Positions 1 to 9,665 of a stretch of 64,000 nucleotides of DNA are shown here, piece by piece; the first letter of the stretch is position 1, and every line of letters starts with the position of its first letter. The notes beneath the pieces are model-generated. The model was not told the origin of the DNA, did no database searches, and worked only from the letters and a program-made list of their open reading frames with translations. This DNA is from Hylemonella gracilis (GTDB lineage Bacteria > Pseudomonadota > Gammaproteobacteria > Burkholderiales > Burkholderiaceae_C). Location: assembly GCF_004328645.1 (NCBI RefSeq), contig NZ_CP031395.1, forward strand, positions 3,311,501 to 3,375,500, read 5' to 3'. The position numbers were made by a program, and so were the translations under genes.

Positions 1-2
1 GA

Positions 3-65
3 GCCGGGCAGACGGCCCACATCGGGCTGGACGAATCCGCCGTGGTGATCGCGGCGGCCGACTGA
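3..65 (+). CDS. C-terminal end of an unidentified protein (partial)
   Basis: An open frame enters from the left edge and stops at the TGA at 63-65. Only about 20 residues are visible, with a hydrophobic tail ending in AVVIAAAD. The segment resembles the end of a TOBE-type domain of an ABC transporter ATPase, but it is too short to identify. It is convergent with the YcaQ-family gene that ends at 113. Confidence 0.4.
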   Translation, partial: AGQTAHIGLDESAVVIAAAD

Positions 66-112
66 GCCATCGGACCCCACTGCGCCAGCCCATGCCCCGG
101 GGGCCAATGTGA

Positions 113-1336
113 TCAGGTCTTCAGGGCTGCCGTCACGGCCGCGGGCGCGTGGCCCACGCTGATCGTGGGCGTGCCATGCCATGCGGCGCAGCGCCGCACC
201 GCCAGGGCGATGTCGCCGATCAACCTTTGGCTGGTCCGCAGGCCCGGCTCCAGGTACAGGGCCTTGACCTCGAACACCCCTTGCTTGCGATGGGCCTTGG
301 CGTCCAGCCGCCCCACCAGCTTGCCCCGGCTCAGGATGGGCAGCACGAAGTAGCCGTACTTGCGCTTTTCGGCGGGGGTGTAGCACTCCAAGCGGTAATC
401 GAAGTCGAACAGCTCCACCGCGCGCTTGCGGTCCCAGACCACCGGGTCAAAGGGCGAGAGCAGGGTGTTCACCGTCGAAGACAACTCACCGGCCTCGGCC
501 TGCGCCAGCCAGGGCGCCAGATCAGCATGCACGAAGGCGTCGTGCTTCCAGCCCTCGACGCGTACCGGTGTCAGTTCGCCGGTGTCGGCCAGCGCATGCA
601 GCGCAGCGTCGTACTTGCCTCGCTTGAGCCGGTAGTAGTCCGCCACCCAGCCCGCCTTCACCAGGCCCAGGGCCCGGCAGGAGCGCCGCACCATCTGAGC
701 TTGCGCCGCCTCCACCGTGGGGAGATCGCGGCGGTCATCCCAATGGGGCAAGACGCGCTCGGCCAGGTCATACACGCGCTGAAAATTGCGGCGCTCGGCC
801 ACCATCAGACGCCCCGTCGTGAACAGCAATTCCAGGTGCCGCTTCTCCGGCTTCCAATCCCACCAGCCGGCACTCTTGGCCGTGCCCTTGCCCTCGTTCC
901 TGCGCTCGAAATCGGCCGAACGCACCGGCCCCCGTTCGCGAACGTGCGCCAGCAGGGCGTTAATCTCGGCCCCATGCGTCTCCATCCAGCGCGCGGAGAA
1001 CTTCCAGCCCATGCCCGATGGGTCCAGCATGCGGTGCCTCAGCAGGCCGTAGTCGCGCGTCGGAACGAAACAGGCTTCGTGGGCCCAGTATTCGTAGATG
1101 GCGCCCTCGGCCAGGGTCTGCTCCAGCCAGGCCGGGTCGTAGCTTCCCAGGCGGCTGAACAGCACCAGGTAAGGACTGCGCGCCACCACCTGGATGGTGT
1201 CGATTTGCAGCAAGGCCATGCGCTCGATGGCGGCCAGCACATCGGCCTTCGCCGCCTTCTTGCGGGGCGGCGCCAGCAGGCCCTGGGCCGCCAGGTGGAG
1301 GGAGCGCGCGCCGGCCAGTGAAAGGTGGTGCGTCAC
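113..1336 (-). CDS. YcaQ/AlkX-family winged-helix DNA glycosylase-like protein
   Basis: This 407-residue protein matches the YcaQ (DUF1006, HTH_42) family, DNA glycosylases that excise bulky alkylated bases and unhook interstrand crosslinks. The family's catalytic QxD motif appears as LLQIDTIQVVARSPYLVLFSR, with Gln44 and Asp46, followed by the conserved region with YEYWAHEACFVP. The Q-x-D form fits the YcaQ/AlkX branch rather than the Q-x-Q AlkZ branch. The start is a GTG that overlaps the stop of the upstream diguanylate cyclase gene by three bases, so the two are probably translationally coupled. Length is normal for the family. Substrate specificity is inferred from the family only. Confidence 0.85.
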   Translation of the reverse strand: MTHHLSLAGARSLHLAAQGLLAPPRKKAAKADVLAAIERMALLQIDTIQVVARSPYLVLFSRLGSYDPAWLEQTLAEGAIYEYWAHEACFVPTRDYGLLRHRMLDPSGMGWKFSARWMETHGAEINALLAHVRERGPVRSADFERRNEGKGTAKSAGWWDWKPEKRHLELLFTTGRLMVAERRNFQRVYDLAERVLPHWDDRRDLPTVEAAQAQMVRRSCRALGLVKAGWVADYYRLKRGKYDAALHALADTGELTPVRVEGWKHDAFVHADLAPWLAQAEAGELSSTVNTLLSPFDPVVWDRKRAVELFDFDYRLECYTPAEKRKYGYFVLPILSRGKLVGRLDAKAHRKQGVFEVKALYLEPGLRTSQRLIGDIALAVRRCAAWHGTPTISVGHAPAAVTAALKT

Positions 1337-2694
1337 CGCGCCGCCTGCACCCGGTTGCGACCGGCCTGCTTGGCGGCGTACAGGGCCTGGTCCGCCCGTT
1401 GCACAAGCAACTTCATGCTCTCCTCGGCCGCGGGCCGGCGGGCCGGGACGTCGTTGGCCGCCTCGGAGTTGCCTCCCTCGACCAGCAACTGTGCGACGCC
1501 GAGGGAGACCGTGACGTGCAGGGTCTCGCCGTGCTCCCCTTGCACCGGCATGGCTGCGGCGGCGATCGCCAGCCGGATGCGGTCTGCCGTATCGATCCCA
1601 CCGTCGAGCGGGGTGTCGGGCAGCAGCAGCACGAATTCCTCGCCGCCGTAGCGAGCCACCACGTCATTGCCGCGCAACTGACCGCGGATGATCTGACCGA
1701 TCTGGCGCAGCACGGCGTCCCCCGCCGGGTGCCCGTGGCTGTCGTTGATGCGCTTGAAGTGATCGACATCAAGCAGCAAACAGACCAGGGACTCGCCGCT
1801 GCGCTGAGCCGCCTTGACCTCTTCCAGACAGCGCGACTCGAAATAGCGGCGGTTGTGCACGCCCGTGAGCGCGTCCGTCAGGCCCACCAGCTTCAGGCGC
1901 TCGGCCACCAGGGCGTTGTCGAGGCAAATGGCCGCCAGGGCCGCCAGACGCTCCAGGAAATCCGTGCTGTTGCCGGCCGAAAAACGCATTGCGTCGCGAC
2001 TGCCCAGATTCAGACTGCCTATGCATTCGCCACGGTGCAACAGCGGCAGCAAGGCCGTGCTCCCGAGTCCGCGCAGCGCCACGCCCTGGAACAGGGCCGC
2101 CTGGACCGGATCTGGGGAGCCCAGCATGGGGCGCCAGCCCCGCGAGTAGATCTGGCTGAGCAGTTGTCCGCTGCCCAGCAGCAGCAGGCGGGCAAACCAG
2201 TCGGTACCCACAGCGGCATCCTCGGACGCGCCCTCGCCTTGGGGCTCGGCCGACAGCCCGGGTTCGGCGGATGACGCCAGGTCGGCATCGACCTCGCCGT
2301 TGTCCAGCGCGGCCTGAACCGTTTCACTCCAGCCTTCACTGAGCACGCGCGCGGCCTCGTACTCCGGATCCACCAGGGCCAGGGTGACGGCGTCGAGTTC
2401 GAACAGCGCGCCGAAATCCACCAGCAAGGCCTGCACCAGCGCGGTCAGGGACGGGGCGGCAATGAGCTGGCGCTCGATCTGATCAAAACGGCGCAGTTTG
2501 GCCTGATTCAGGCGGGCTTCGCTCAGGAGACGGTCGAACTGCGTGCGCAGGCCGGACAACTGCTCCTGCGCGCTGCCGAGCTGCTCGCGCAGGAGCATGT
2601 TCTCGCCGCGCAGCTGGTCCAGCGGCGAGCCCGATGCGCCAGCAACCCTGCCGGCACCTTCGCCGGGCTCGCCACCCGTTCCAAGTTCTTTCAT
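1333..2694 (-). CDS. Diguanylate cyclase with N-terminal GAF/DUF484-like domain
   Basis: This 453-residue protein should make the second messenger cyclic di-GMP from two GTP. Residues about 25-60 look like a short coiled coil. Residues about 65-265 resemble a GAF/DUF484 sensory domain. Residues about 270-440 form a GGDEF domain. The active-site loop is GGEEF at residues 350-354, an active variant. An RxxD inhibitory site (RGND, residues 341-344) lies exactly five residues upstream, so product feedback inhibition is expected. There are no membrane segments, so it is probably cytosolic. The downstream YcaQ-family gene overlaps its stop codon. Confidence 0.9.
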   Translation of the reverse strand: MKELGTGGEPGEGAGRVAGASGSPLDQLRGENMLLREQLGSAQEQLSGLRTQFDRLLSEARLNQAKLRRFDQIERQLIAAPSLTALVQALLVDFGALFELDAVTLALVDPEYEAARVLSEGWSETVQAALDNGEVDADLASSAEPGLSAEPQGEGASEDAAVGTDWFARLLLLGSGQLLSQIYSRGWRPMLGSPDPVQAALFQGVALRGLGSTALLPLLHRGECIGSLNLGSRDAMRFSAGNSTDFLERLAALAAICLDNALVAERLKLVGLTDALTGVHNRRYFESRCLEEVKAAQRSGESLVCLLLDVDHFKRINDSHGHPAGDAVLRQIGQIIRGQLRGNDVVARYGGEEFVLLLPDTPLDGGIDTADRIRLAIAAAAMPVQGEHGETLHVTVSLGVAQLLVEGGNSEAANDVPARRPAAEESMKLLVQRADQALYAAKQAGRNRVQAAR

Positions 2695-2792
2695 CCCAAG
2701 ATGTTACAGCGCCCGCATCAAGGTCGGATGCCAAGGTGCTTCAAGAAGTACACCACCACCAAGGCACGGCCGACGTGGCTTAGCATCGGCCC

Positions 2793-5617
2793 ATGTCCGC
2801 GCCCCTGGCCACCCCCGCGAATCCAACATCTCCTCCCCCTGCCGCGGGTTATGCGCGCCTGCTCACGCCCGTTCTGCTGGGCTGGCTGGCAGGCATCGCA
2901 GCGCAACTGCAGCAGGGCAAACTCTGGCCCCTCGCCAGCTACGGCCTGCTCGCGGCCTCGGGACTGGCGCTCCTGATCGCCAGTGTCGTCAGCCTGACAT
3001 CGCGCGTCCCCGGCACGTCCACACCCGCAGCCCGGACGCAGACTGACTTGCCTTTTGCCGGCCCACTGCTGGCCCTGCTGGCGGCCGCGCTGCTGGCCTA
3101 TGCCAGCACCGGGTTGCGCGCCTTGCATCTGCAGACCCAGGCGTTGGCACCCGTGCTGGAGGGGCGCGACCTGACGCTGACCGGTCACATCGCCGCGATG
3201 CCGCAACGCACCGACAACGGCACGCGCTTCCTGTTCGAGGTCGAATCGGCCGCGCTCTTTGAACAAGGCCGCGTCGCGCCACTGCCTGGATCACTGCACG
3301 TTCCCGAGCGGCTGATGCTGACCTGGTACGGTGCCTGGCGCGACGACAATGGCGCCCTGTTGGAACCCTTCATTCAGGCACCCGACCTCCAGGCAGGCGA
3401 ACGCTGGCGCTTCAACGCCCGCCTGCGCGCGGTACACGGCGCACGCAATCCCCACGGTTTCGACTACGAGTTGTGGATGTGGGAACAAGGCCTGCAAGCC
3501 AGTGGCTATGTACGCACGACCCATCGTGACCCGGTGCCGGCGCTGCTGACCCCCAACCCGCCCTGGTGGGCCGCCCCCTACCGGGTCGAGCAAGCGCGCC
3601 AGCAGGTGCGCGACGCCATCGTGCGACGCGCACCGGCCTACACGCCGGTGCTACCCCTGAGCCGCGCGGCCACCGCCGCCGCCCGGACCCCCGCCGAATT
3701 CGAGCCACCGACTGCGCGGCCAACCGAAATGACCGCGCCGACCCAGGCCGCGGACATGGCGACGGACCCGGCGCAAGACCGGGCCGAGGCCATGAACCGG
3801 CGCAATGCCTATGGCGTCGTGGCCGCGCTGGTCACGGGTGACCAGCAAGCCATCGCGCGCGCCGACTGGGACGTCTTCCGCACGACCGGCGTGGCGCACC
3901 TGATGAGCATCTCGGGTCTGCACATCACGCTGTTCGCCTGGCTGGCCGCCGCCCTGGTGAGTGCGCTGTGGCGCTACACGCCCCTGCTGGGCGCGCAGCT
4001 GTGCCTGCGCTGGCCCGCCTCGCAGGCCGGCCTGCTGGGCGGCCTGCTGTTGGCGACCGCCTACGCCCTGTTCAGCGGCTGGGGGGTACCGGCCCAGCGC
4101 ACCGTGCTGATGCTGGCCGTGGTCACGCTGCTTCGGCTGACGGGGAGGCGCTGGCCCTGGCCCCAGCTCTGGCTGGCGGCCGCGGCCATCGTGCTCGCCG
4201 TCAGTCCCTGGGCCTGGTTGCAGGCTGGCTTCTGGCTGAGCTTCGTGGCGGTGGGCGTGCTGTTCGCCAACGGCCGCTCGGACGAGGGTCGCGCGCCATC
4301 CGCGCGGGACGCCACCCCCAAAGTACACCGCAGGCTGGCGGCCCTGGCCGGCGGCGTGCTGCGCCCGCTGTGGCACCTGCTGCGCGAGCAAGGGGTCGTC
4401 ACACTGGCCCTGGCGCCGCTGACTCTGCTGTTCTTCGGACAGATGTCCCTGGTCAGCCTGCTGGCCAACCTGGTCGCGATCCCCTGGGTCACCCTGGTCG
4501 TGACGCCGTTGGCGCTGCTGGGCACCCTGGGCGTGGCGGCCGAGCCACTGGCCCCCTACAGCGCGCCGCTGTGGGATGCGGCTGCCTGGGCGGTGCAGTG
4601 GCTGAACACCTTGTTGGCCGGGCTGGCCGAATTGCCTCTGGCCGTCTACAGCGCGCCCCAGGCGCCGATGTGGGCGGCACTGGCGGGTGCGCTGGGTGGC
4701 CTGCTCTTGGTGTTGCGCCTGCCCTGGAGTCTGCGCCTGGCAGGCCTGCCCTTGCTCTTGCCCGTGCTGCTGTGGCAACCCCCCGCGCCTGCGCAGGGCG
4801 AATTCGAGTTGCTGGCCGCCGACGTGGGCCAGGGCCAGGCCGTGCTGGTGCGCACCGCGCGGCACGCGCTGCTGTACGACGCAGGCCCACGCTACACCAA
4901 TGAAAGCGACGCGGGCGAACGCGTGCTCGTGCCCCTGCTGCGCGCGCTCGGCGTGCGTCTCGACGCGCTGCTGCTGAGTCATCGCGACGCGGATCACGCG
5001 GGCGGGGCAGCGGCCGTCCTGACAGCGCATCCACGCGCCGTGCTGCTGAGCTCACTCGACGCCGCGCACGAGCTGCGAACGGGCCGTCAGGCCCTGCGCT
5101 GCGAGGCCGGGCAATCCTGGGAATGGGACGGCGTGCGCTTCGACATCCTGCACCCGCGTGCGACGGACTACGGCCTGATCGCCGGACGCACGCCGCGCGC
5201 CAACACCGTCTCGTGCGTGCTGCGCGTGCGCGCCGCCACCCCCCGGGCACCCGCCCTCGCACCGCGCTGCTGGTCGGCGACATTGAAAAAATGCAGGAAC
5301 TGCGCCTGGCGGCGCAGGCCGCGCAAGACCCGGACGGGTTGGCCGCAGACCTGCTGCTCGTACCGCACCACGGCAGCAAGACCTCCAGCTCCGAAGTCTT
5401 CCTGGACGCTGTGGCCCCGCACATCGCCCTGGTCCAGGCGGGTTACCGCAACCGCTATGGCCACCCCGCGCCGGAAGTGCTGTCGCGGTATGGCGCGCGC
5501 GGCGTCGCCGTGCACGACAGCCCGCGCTGCGGCGCGGCAACCTGGCGGTCCGACCAGGCGGGTCAACTGCGCTGTGAACGGGTGGCCGATCCCCGTTACT
5601 GGCAGCACCGGTATTGA
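2793..5617 (+). CDS. comEC: ComEC/Rec2 DNA uptake channel, reading frame broken at a C6 run
   Basis: ComEC is the inner-membrane channel that passes single-stranded DNA into the cytoplasm during natural transformation. An N-terminal domain is followed by the ComEC/Rec2 core with many membrane helices (roughly residues 320-660, including the segment GVAHLMSISGLHITLFAWL) and a metallo-beta-lactamase-like domain with the motif SHRDADHAGG. At 5239-5244 (six C) the frame moves by one base. The expected end (TALLVGDIEKMQEL, then LLLVPHHGSKTSSS and YRNRYGHP) is read in the other frame and stops at 5617. Adding one C joins both parts into about 941 residues. Read without correction, the frame runs to 5651 with a non-homologous tail. 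The break may be a sequencing error or a real inactivation. Confidence 0.8.
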
Positions 5618-5735
5618 AAGAAGCTTGCGCCAGATCAAAAAGACCGACTGAAAACCCTCCAGGGATGTCCCCAAACCAGCCAATGCGATCCAAAATGGCC
5701 GGGTCGCTTTCCCGACATCCTCGAAAGGAGCTCTC

Positions 5736-6179
5736 ATGTACCAGCGCATCCTCGTTGCCACCGACGGCAGCACCCTCTCGAAAAAAGCCGTGACCCACGC
5801 GATCGGCCTGGCCAAGCTCAGCGGCGCTGAACTCGTCGCGCTCAAGATCGTGCCCCGCTACCCCCGGTCCTATTACGAAGGGGGCTTGATGCTGCCAGCC
5901 AACGACATCACCAAGATCGAGAAGCAATGGGCCACTCAGGCGCAGGCGGTCGTCGACGCGGTGGTCAAGTCGGCCAACGCCAAGGGCGTGTCGGCCAAGG
6001 GTCAGGTTGTCAGGGCCGAGCTGGTGAGCGAAGCCATCATTGCCACGGCGAAGAAGCAGAAGGTCAGCCTGATCGTCATGGCCTCGCACGGCCGAAACGG
6101 CCTCAAGCGCCTGCTGCTGGGCAGCGAGACCCAGCAAGTGCTGACGCACTCGGCGGTGCCGGTGCTGGTGCTGCGCTGA
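5736..6179 (+). CDS. Universal stress protein, UspA family
   Basis: This 147-residue single-domain Usp protein begins with the typical MYQRILVATDGSTLSKKAV strand-helix. Near the C-terminus it carries the nucleotide-binding signature G-x2-G-x9-G-S/T (starting at GRNG and ending at GSET), so it belongs to the ATP-binding Usp branch. Such proteins help cells survive stress and growth arrest; the exact role here is unknown. A clear Shine-Dalgarno sequence (AAAGGAG, about 5724-5730) supports the start. It is separated from comEC by about 118 bases and is convergent with matB. Confidence 0.9.
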   Translation: MYQRILVATDGSTLSKKAVTHAIGLAKLSGAELVALKIVPRYPRSYYEGGLMLPANDITKIEKQWATQAQAVVDAVVKSANAKGVSAKGQVVRAELVSEAIIATAKKQKVSLIVMASHGRNGLKRLLLGSETQQVLTHSAVPVLVLR

Positions 6180-6199
6180 GCAGAAGACCAGCCGGCGAT

Positions 6200-6215
6200 G
6201 GCCGGCCCGCCGGCC
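6200..6215. terminator. GC-rich hairpin between convergent genes
   Basis: GGCCGGC and GCCGGCC form a 7-bp inverted repeat with two bases between, in the 49-base gap between the convergent usp and matB genes. No T-run follows on either strand, so termination is only a guess from position. Confidence 0.3.
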
Positions 6216-6228
6216 ACGGGGCGGGTGA

Positions 6229-7821
6229 CTAGACGAACAATGCCTTGTGCTGTTCGCGCAGCACATTCTTCTGCACCTTGCCCATGGCATTGCGCGGCAG
6301 TTCAGACACGACAAAGCAACGCTTGGGAATCTTGTAGCCCGCCAGCTTGGTCTTGAGCGTGGCGACCAGTTCCTCGGCTGAGAGCGTCGCGCCCGGTTTG
6401 GCCGTCACCACGGCCACGCCGACCTCGCCGAAATCCGGATGCGGGACACCCACCACGGCGCTTTCCATCACGCCAGGCAGGTCGTTCAGGTAACTTTCCA
6501 CCTCGGCCGGGTAGACGTTGTAGCCGCCGCTGATGATGAGGTCCTTGGCGCGGCCGACGATGGTGACGTAACCCCGTTCATCCACCTTGCCCACGTCCCC
6601 CGTCTTGAACCAGCTATTGCCCGCCGTATCCTGCGTGAACTCTTCCGCGGTCTTCTCGGGCATGCGCCAGTAGCCCTTGAAGATGCCGGGACCGCGCACC
6701 TGGATGCCGCCGATTTCCCCCGCGGGCAGCGCCAGGCCCTCGTCTCCACACACGCGCAGGTCCACACCCGGGAGCGGAAAGCCCACCGTGCCACCGCGCC
6801 TTTCGCTCTGATTTTGATAGCGAGCGTCGGGGACGTAGGGATTGGAGGTCAGCATCACGGTCTCGCTCATGCCGTAACGCTCCAGGATGGTGTGACCCGT
6901 GCGCTCCTGCCAGTCCTTGAAGGTCTCGATCAGCAAGGGGGCGGAACCGCTGACGAAGAGGCGCATGTTGCGCACCGAATCGCGCGTCAAGGCAGGCTCC
7001 GCCAGCAAGCGCACATAGAGCGTGGGCACGCCCATGAACACGGTCGCCTCGGGCAGGCGGGCAATGATTTTCTTCGGATCGAAACGGCTGTACCAAAGCA
7101 TCTTGCTGCCGCTGAACAAGGCGCCATGCACCGCGACGAAGAGGCCATGCACATGGAAGATGGGCAGCGCGTGGATCAGCACATCCCCGCGACCTTCCGG
7201 CCCTCCCCCAGTCCGCCAGCCCCAGTAGTCTTTCAGCACCCGGGCGTTGGACAGCAGGTTGCCGTGCGTGAGCATGGCGCCCTTGCTGCGACCGGTGGTG
7301 CCGCTGGTGTAGAGGATGGCGGCCAGGTCGTCCTTGGCGCGCGCCACGGGCTGCTGCTGGTCGCTGTGGTGCACGGCGCGCTCCAGCAGGGAGCCCGTGC
7401 GGTCCTCGCCCAGGGTGTAGACATGGCGCACGCCGGCCTGGAAGGCCAGCTTGCCGACCCAGCCGAAGTTGGCCGGCGTGCAGACCACCACAGCGGGCTC
7501 GGCGTTGCCGATGAAGTAGGCCATCTCGCCGGTTTGGTAGGCGGTGTTGAGCGGCAGATAGACATGGCCCGCGCGCAACGTGGCCAGGTAGAGCGCCAGC
7601 GCCTCGACGGATTTCTCCACCTGCACGGCGATGCGCGACCCGGGCGGCAGTTCCAGCGAGGCCAGCAGATTGGCCAGCATGGCGCTGGCGCGATCGAGAT
7701 CACGCCAGGAATAGACCAGGCCCTGACCTTCAACGCCGCCATCGGTTTCGATGGCCGGTCGGTCCAGGTCGGCAGGAAAGGCGGCGCGCAGGGCGCTGTA
7801 GAGGTTGGTATCGAGGCTCAT
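6229..7821 (-). CDS. matB: Malonyl-CoA synthetase (MatB-type acyl-CoA ligase)
   Basis: This 530-residue AMP-forming ligase shows the family motifs: ILYTSGTTGRSKGAMLTHGN (P-loop-like A3), a YGMSE core and the C-terminal lysine motif RNAMGKVQKNVLRE. It probably activates malonate to malonyl-CoA with ATP and CoA. The assignment to malonate rests on similarity to MatB (for example HALPIFHVHGLF) and on the malonyl-CoA decarboxylase gene in the same operon. It is the last gene of the run 11818 to 6229. Compared with my memory of the family it carries a few extra glycine-rich residues after DYWGWR, without loss of frame. Confidence 0.85.
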   Translation of the reverse strand: MSLDTNLYSALRAAFPADLDRPAIETDGGVEGQGLVYSWRDLDRASAMLANLLASLELPPGSRIAVQVEKSVEALALYLATLRAGHVYLPLNTAYQTGEMAYFIGNAEPAVVVCTPANFGWVGKLAFQAGVRHVYTLGEDRTGSLLERAVHHSDQQQPVARAKDDLAAILYTSGTTGRSKGAMLTHGNLLSNARVLKDYWGWRTGGGPEGRGDVLIHALPIFHVHGLFVAVHGALFSGSKMLWYSRFDPKKIIARLPEATVFMGVPTLYVRLLAEPALTRDSVRNMRLFVSGSAPLLIETFKDWQERTGHTILERYGMSETVMLTSNPYVPDARYQNQSERRGGTVGFPLPGVDLRVCGDEGLALPAGEIGGIQVRGPGIFKGYWRMPEKTAEEFTQDTAGNSWFKTGDVGKVDERGYVTIVGRAKDLIISGGYNVYPAEVESYLNDLPGVMESAVVGVPHPDFGEVGVAVVTAKPGATLSAEELVATLKTKLAGYKIPKRCFVVSELPRNAMGKVQKNVLREQHKALFV

Positions 7822-7848
7822 GGGCTGAAGAGGTCGGTGGGTCGTGGG

Positions 7849-8625
7849 TCAGAAATCCGGCTTGCGTTTCTCGGTGAAGGCGAAGATGCCCTCGCGGTGC
7901 TCGGCGCTGTCGGCATAGGCGTAGGCACCCGTCACCAGGGCCTCGGCCGGCCGGCCCTGCCCCAGCGCCCGCAAGGTCTGCTTGTTCAGGCGCGCGGCCT
8001 GCGGCGCCAGGCTGGCGATGCGCGAGGCACTCTGCAGAACATGGTCGGCCACGGCTTCGTCCGCCTGCAGTCGCTGGACGAAACCGCGCGCCTTCATTTC
8101 GGCTGCGTCGAACACGGCGGCCTCGAGCAGCATTTCACGCGCCGTGGCCTCGCCCGTGGCACGGGCCACCAGGGCAGCCTCGCGCGGGGCCATCGGAAAG
8201 CCCAGCTTGGCGATGGGCGCGCCGAAACGGGCCGAGGCCCCCGCGATGCGGAGGTCGCAGGCGCTGGCGATTTCGACGCCCGCGCCCATGCAGTTGCCTT
8301 CGATCTGCGCGATCACGGGCACATCGCAGTCCAGCAAGGCCTGCAGGCCACCCCAGACCTCGCCTTCGTGGAATGCGCGCAGGCTGACTTCGTCGAAGCG
8401 GAAATCCGCATACTCCGAGATGTCGCCGCCCGCGCAGAAATGGCCGTCCGCACCCCGCAGGACCACGCAGCGCGCCGCGCTCGCGGCGGGCTCAGCCTGC
8501 AAGCCGGTGAAGACAGCGCGCAGTTCACGCCACATCGCGCGCGACATGGCGTTGAACTTGCCGGGATGGTCCAGCGTGACCAGGGCGATGGCGCCCTGGC
8601 GCGTCAGGCAAACACGTCCGCCCAT
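7849..8625 (-). CDS. Enoyl-CoA hydratase/isomerase (crotonase) family protein
   Basis: This 258-residue crotonase-fold protein binds acyl-CoA. The oxyanion-hole region is visible as HFCAGGDISEY and as GNCMGAGVEIASACDLRIA. The start ATG at 8625 shares one base with the stop codon (TAATG) of the upstream Bug receptor gene, so I prefer it to longer starts. It is the fourth gene of the malonate operon. Its reaction there is not obvious: known malonate degradation needs only a ligase and a decarboxylase, so it may act on a related acyl-CoA. Confidence 0.85.
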   Translation of the reverse strand: MGGRVCLTRQGAIALVTLDHPGKFNAMSRAMWRELRAVFTGLQAEPAASAARCVVLRGADGHFCAGGDISEYADFRFDEVSLRAFHEGEVWGGLQALLDCDVPVIAQIEGNCMGAGVEIASACDLRIAGASARFGAPIAKLGFPMAPREAALVARATGEATAREMLLEAAVFDAAEMKARGFVQRLQADEAVADHVLQSASRIASLAPQAARLNKQTLRALGQGRPAEALVTGAYAYADSAEHREGIFAFTEKRKPDF

Positions 8626-9625
8626 TACTCCAGCTTGGCCCCCGACACCTTGACCACCTGCGCCCAGCGCTTGACCTCGCCGCTGACGAACTGGCCGAAC
8701 TGCCGCTGCGTGAACGGGCTGAACTCCGCGCCCTGCTTGGCCCAGACGGCTTGCGCCTCGGGCGTGGCACCCGCCGCGCGGATGGCTTCCACCGCCCGCG
8801 CCTGTGCCGCCGCGGGCATGCCCTTGGGTCCCCAGATGCCGTACCAGGTCTGCACCGTGTAATCGGGCAGGCCCACCTCGGCGGCGCAAGGCACGTCGGG
8901 GAAGGCCGCATTGCGCTTGGCGCCCGACACCATCAGCGCCTTGACGCGCCCCCCTGGATGTGGGTGGCCGAGGAGCCCAGGCCATCGAACATCATGTCCA
9001 CATTGCCCGCGATCAGGTCCTGCAAGGCGGGCCCGGCGCCCCGGTAGGGAATGTGCGTGATGGCCGCGCCGGTCTGCTGCTTGAACAGCTCGCCCGCGAG
9101 GTGGTGCGAGGTGCCGCTGCCGGCCGAGGCGTAATTCAGCTTGTCCGGGTTCTTGAGCACCATGGCAAGAAAGGACTTGAAGTCGTTCTCGGGCACTTTC
9201 TGCGGATTCACCACCAGCACCTGAGGCACGGTGGCCACCAGCACCAGGGGCACGAAATCCTTTTCGATGTCGTAGTCCAGCTTGGGATACATGGCCGGGG
9301 CGATGGCATGGTGCACCGCGCCCATGAACAGGGTGTAGCCATCCGGCGCGGCCTTGGCCGCGATGCTCGCGCCCAGCGTGCCCCCGGCCCCACCCCGGTT
9401 GTCGATGATCAGCTGTTGGCCCGTGACCTTGCCGAAGGCCGCCGACAAGGGCCGCGCGAAGGCGTCGGTACCGCCACCAGCGGGAAAGGGCACGACCATC
9501 GTGACCGGCTTGCTGGGCCAGCCTTTCGACTGGGCCTGACCCAGCAGCGGGCCGGCGGCCAGGCCAACGGCGGCGTAACGCAGCACGCTGCGTCGATTCA
9601 GACCCCGAAGGGTGGTGTCATTCAT
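8625..9625 (-). CDS. Bug-family periplasmic receptor (TctC-like), frame broken at a G6 run
   Basis: Bug receptors bind carboxylic acids in the periplasm for tripartite tricarboxylate transporters. The N-terminus has a twin-arginine-like signal (LNRRSVLRYAAVGLAAGPLL), followed by the family core VVPFPAGGGTDAFARPL and DNRGGAGGTLG. The frame breaks in a run of six identical bases (C on the plus strand, 8949-8954): upstream it reads HIQGGASRR and stops, downstream it continues as VKALMVSGAKRNAAFPDVP. One added G restores HIQGGRVKALM, the usual Bug sequence, giving about 333 residues. A good RBS (AGGAGA) precedes the ATG at 9625. No TctA or TctB membrane genes are in the window. Given the operon, malonate is the likely ligand. 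Confidence 0.8.
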
Positions 9626-9665
9626 GCTTGTCTCCTCTTGTTGAAATAAAGATCCACGCGGTGGA

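Noticed and set aside
3651..5030. A 459-codon minus-strand frame opposite comEC
   Set aside because: Glutamine- and glycine-rich shadow of the comEC membrane region with no family resemblance.
5236..5250. Programmed -1 ribosomal frameshift in comEC
   Set aside because: The C-run could slip, but ComEC is not known to use frameshifting and four other unrelated genes show the same one-base loss in C/G runs, so a common sequencing cause is simpler.
6439..8862. An 807-codon plus-strand open frame across matB and the crotonase gene
   Set aside because: It is antisense to two well-supported genes, has no domain and shows biased composition (H, Q, R, G) typical of GC-rich shadow frames.
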